A stretch of DNA of 64,000 nucleotides, taken from positions 2,735,001 to 2,799,000 of the forward strand of contig JAWPMT010000005.1 in the NCBI GenBank assembly GCA_033344775.1. Direction: 5' to 3'. This document shows, in pieces, positions 62,188-64,000 of this stretch (position 1 is the stretch's first letter; every line of letters starts with the position of its first letter). Below the pieces are notes generated by a model. The model did not search any database. It was not told the DNA's origin and saw only the letters and a program-made list of their open reading frames with translations. This DNA comes from Cytophagales bacterium. GTDB taxonomy: Bacteria > Bacteroidota > Bacteroidia > Cytophagales > Cyclobacteriaceae. A program made the translations under genes and the position numbers.

Positions 62188-63093
62188 ATGAAATCCGTTT
62201 CATCAAAGTTGTTTAATGCGTTGGTTCTTGCGGCCATTACCACCCTGCTATGGGCTTGTGGCGGAGGGTCATCCAATACCGAGCAGTCCAATGCAAGTGA
62301 TGAGTTTGCTGCGGCACAAAAAGAGATCGCCAGCGACATTGACGCTTACATCAAAGATCTTCCACCACCATCAGAAGTGCCCTTTTTATTGATGGCGACT
62401 GGTAGTGATTTCAATACTGCGCTCATCAACTCTCTGGACAATTCTGATCGTTACACGACTAATTCCGACAAAGCGGCACTCAACCTTGGTGTGTATGCGA
62501 CCGATATCGGATACCTTTCTTCTTATGACCAAACGGACGCAGTTTATGAGTCTGTGCAGGTTTGCCAGCAATTGGCTGAAGCGATCGGTGTGGCTTCTGC
62601 CATCGATATCGACCTGTTGTCCAGATTCGAGGAGAACGTTGGGAATAGAGATTCTTTGGCGATCCTGATCGACGAAGTGATGGCGGTAACCAAAGATCGT
62701 TTACAGACTTTGGATCGAATCAACCTGGCTGCCGTAGCGCTTTCCGGATCATTTGTCGAAGGACTTTACATCACCATGGGCGTGATCGACAGCAACCCGG
62801 ACGATCTTCCTGAAAACTTAAGAAACAAGCTATTGCAACCTCTGGTAGAGATTGTGATCAAGCAAAAGAAGACATTAGACGATTTGATCAAGGTGATCGG
62901 TGAAGTGCCACAAACAGAGGCATTGGGAACCATGACTACTGAGTTGAACAAATTGAAGACCATCTACGAAGAAGATCTCGGAGACATTGAGGAAAAAATT
63001 GCCAACAATGACGGATCGCTGCAGCTCAACAAAGAACTGTTGACCAGACTTTCTGCTGAGGTAAAAAGAATCAGAGCGTCTATCGTAGAGTAA
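62188..63093 (+). CDS. Hypothetical helical lipoprotein
   Basis: The protein is 301 residues from the ATG at 62188; the frame to 62161 begins with TTG and spoils the signal. The lipobox is LLWAC, followed by a Gly/Ser-rich linker. The rest is nearly all helical ('EFAAAQKEIASDIDAYIKDL', 'LGVYATDIGYLSSYDQTDAV', C-terminal coiled-coil-like 'LNKLKTIYEEDLGDIEEKIA'). I recognise no family; similar proteins occur in Bacteroidota. A clear terminator follows at 63112-63142. Confidence 0.8.
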   Translation: MKSVSSKLFNALVLAAITTLLWACGGGSSNTEQSNASDEFAAAQKEIASDIDAYIKDLPPPSEVPFLLMATGSDFNTALINSLDNSDRYTTNSDKAALNLGVYATDIGYLSSYDQTDAVYESVQVCQQLAEAIGVASAIDIDLLSRFEENVGNRDSLAILIDEVMAVTKDRLQTLDRINLAAVALSGSFVEGLYITMGVIDSNPDDLPENLRNKLLQPLVEIVIKQKKTLDDLIKVIGEVPQTEALGTMTTELNKLKTIYEEDLGDIEEKIANNDGSLQLNKELLTRLSAEVKRIRASIVE

Positions 63094-63111
63094 GACATCA
63101 CCAACCCAACC

Positions 63112-63142
63112 AAAAAGCATTGGCGCGTTCAATGCTTTTTTT
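63112..63142 (+). terminator. Rho-independent terminator downstream of the helical lipoprotein gene
   Basis: Arms AAAAAGCATTG (63112-63122) and CAATGCTTTTT (63130-63140) make an 11-bp stem with a 7-nt loop followed by more T residues. It lies 19 bp after the stop codon at 63093 and 32 bp before the next gene. Confidence 0.9.
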
Positions 63143-63173
63143 GTTTAAACACACCGCTAAAACCTAACTTGCC

Positions 63174-64000
63174 ATGAGTGACAACTTGTTAAAAACCATT
63201 CTCCGATTACTGGAGATTGTTGCCAGGGAGGATGATGTGACTTCTTCGGAAAGGGAGGCTGTTCAGGGCTTTCTGGAAGAGAATGTCAGCAAGGAAGAGA
63301 CACTTAAGTACATGGAGTTCTTCGACAAACTATTGGAAGGACCTCATGAACAAGACCAACGTGATGAGACCAAAGAAATCATCAAACTCAGTTATCAGGT
63401 CAACAAAGAATTGAAGCAAGAACAAAAGTTGGTTGTGATGCTTCGGCTGTTGGAACTGATCATTGCCGATGGTAAAGTGAGTGAGCGTGAAAAGGAGCTC
63501 CTTTATTTGATTGGAAACAGCATGAATTTCGCCACGAAAGTGCTGGACCACCTGAAATCATTTGTCACAACCGATGAGCCTGAAAAGTACGCCGCGAAGA
63601 GCGTATTAGTCGTAAGTGCGGAGGAAACCGAATTAAAAGCGCATCACATTCAGGTGGCAAGACTGAACGGGTTCCTGGCCTTTTTCAATGTGCCCGGAAT
63701 CGACATCTATTTCGTCAAATACAAAGGAGATGATGGCCTCTCTCTGAACGGCCAGGGCCTACGCCCCGGATCAGTTAAAGTATTCTCCAACGGTAGCTCC
63801 ATTCGTGGACGTAATGTATCGATTACGCCGATCTATTTTAGCGACGTAATCAGTGGCTTTCATGAATCCGGTCAGCAGCACAAATTGTCGTTTGTGGCTG
63901 ATCATGTGGATTATAAATTTTCGAATGGTAACAAGGGGCTAACAGACTTCAACCTCGCCGAACAAAATGGTAAGCTCATTGGGATCATGGGTGGTAGTGG
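63174..64000 (+). CDS. TerB-like domain/ABC transporter ATP-binding protein (5' part only)
   Basis: 275 codons are present, and the frame is open to the right edge. Residues 1-125 are TerB-like helices ('LLELIIADGKVSEREKELLY', 'LRLLEIVAREDDVTSSEREA'), each with an acidic loop of the kind found in TerB/DUF533 proteins. A beta-rich linker follows ('AHHIQVARLNGFLAFFNVPG', 'SVKVFSNGSSIRGRNVSI'), and the last visible residues 'NGKLIGIMGGSG' are the start of an ABC ATPase Walker A. Large proteins of this kind in Bacteroidota combine an ABC ATPase with ABC2 membrane segments. The rest is outside the window. Confidence 0.8.
   Translation, partial: MSDNLLKTILRLLEIVAREDDVTSSEREAVQGFLEENVSKEETLKYMEFFDKLLEGPHEQDQRDETKEIIKLSYQVNKELKQEQKLVVMLRLLELIIADGKVSEREKELLYLIGNSMNFATKVLDHLKSFVTTDEPEKYAAKSVLVVSAEETELKAHHIQVARLNGFLAFFNVPGIDIYFVKYKGDDGLSLNGQGLRPGSVKVFSNGSSIRGRNVSITPIYFSDVISGFHESGQQHKLSFVADHVDYKFSNGNKGLTDFNLAEQNGKLIGIMGGS

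Noticed and set aside
1-64000. tRNA, rRNA, prophage or insertion sequence
   Set aside because: I looked for tRNA-like cloverleaf segments, integrase or transposase motifs and rRNA cores and saw none.

Overview
The window reads as a chromosomal segment of a Bacteroidota bacterium, most likely a marine or free-living member of the Cytophagales. The evidence is two proteins with C-terminal type IX secretion (T9SS) sorting domains, a SusC-like TonB receptor paired with a DUF4249 lipoprotein, many lipoproteins, TAnnTTTG-like promoter boxes and weak Shine-Dalgarno sites, and families largely confined to this phylum (DUF3810, DUF4249, DUF4920, DUF2279, DUF2911). I see no rRNA or tRNA gene, prophage, transposase or CRISPR array.

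Left part (1-20.6 kb). A partial LamG-like/TPR protein runs off the left edge. Next come a PadR regulator coupled to a large FtsX-type permease, with two identical 15-bp palindromes upstream, and a helical-repeat protein. A minus-strand block follows with glycyl-tRNA synthetase, an MtfA-like zinc peptidase, a CPBP membrane protease and dGTPase. A plus-strand cluster holds DUF493, pterin dehydratase and inositol monophosphatase, then an RCK potassium channel, a possible RiPP-like small peptide behind a perfect hairpin, a periplasmic serine hydrolase, lipoproteins, and a translationally coupled kinase-ADP-ribosylglycohydrolase pair.

Middle part (20.6-49 kb). A 113-bp nested palindrome separates the ADP-ribosylglycohydrolase from a 1089-residue BNR-propeller protein. 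Then come a lone TIR-like (DUF1863) gene, a cobalamin-type radical SAM enzyme with unusual cysteine spacing, DUF3810, an MFS transporter, a TonB receptor-DUF4249-small protein operon, a flavin amine oxidase, and a 2946-residue T9SS cargo. That giant combines MAM-like, plant-type LRR, Ig-like and ten cadherin-like repeats, three of them almost identical at DNA level. A collagen-stalk lipoprotein, DUF4920, a possibly broken gene, DUF2279 and DUF2911 follow.

Right part (49-64 kb). This holds a TMEM175-like channel, a free-standing NRPS-type condensation domain, tandem DUF4249 lipoproteins without a receptor, a MacAB-like operon (ATPase, two permeases, adaptor, lipoprotein), a second T9SS cargo, a bestrophin-like channel, a lipoprotein with a clear terminator, and the start of a TerB-like/ABC transporter protein cut by the right edge.

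The region is mostly housekeeping and envelope genes in small operons, not a single island. The best leads for something new are the orphan TIR-like gene, the RiPP-like peptide, the PadR palindromes, the GAGCCTGTCGAAA-type and CGTCATTCCCGC-type palindromic repeats, and the LRR-cadherin giant. No multi-gene defence or biosynthetic system can be demonstrated from the sequence alone.
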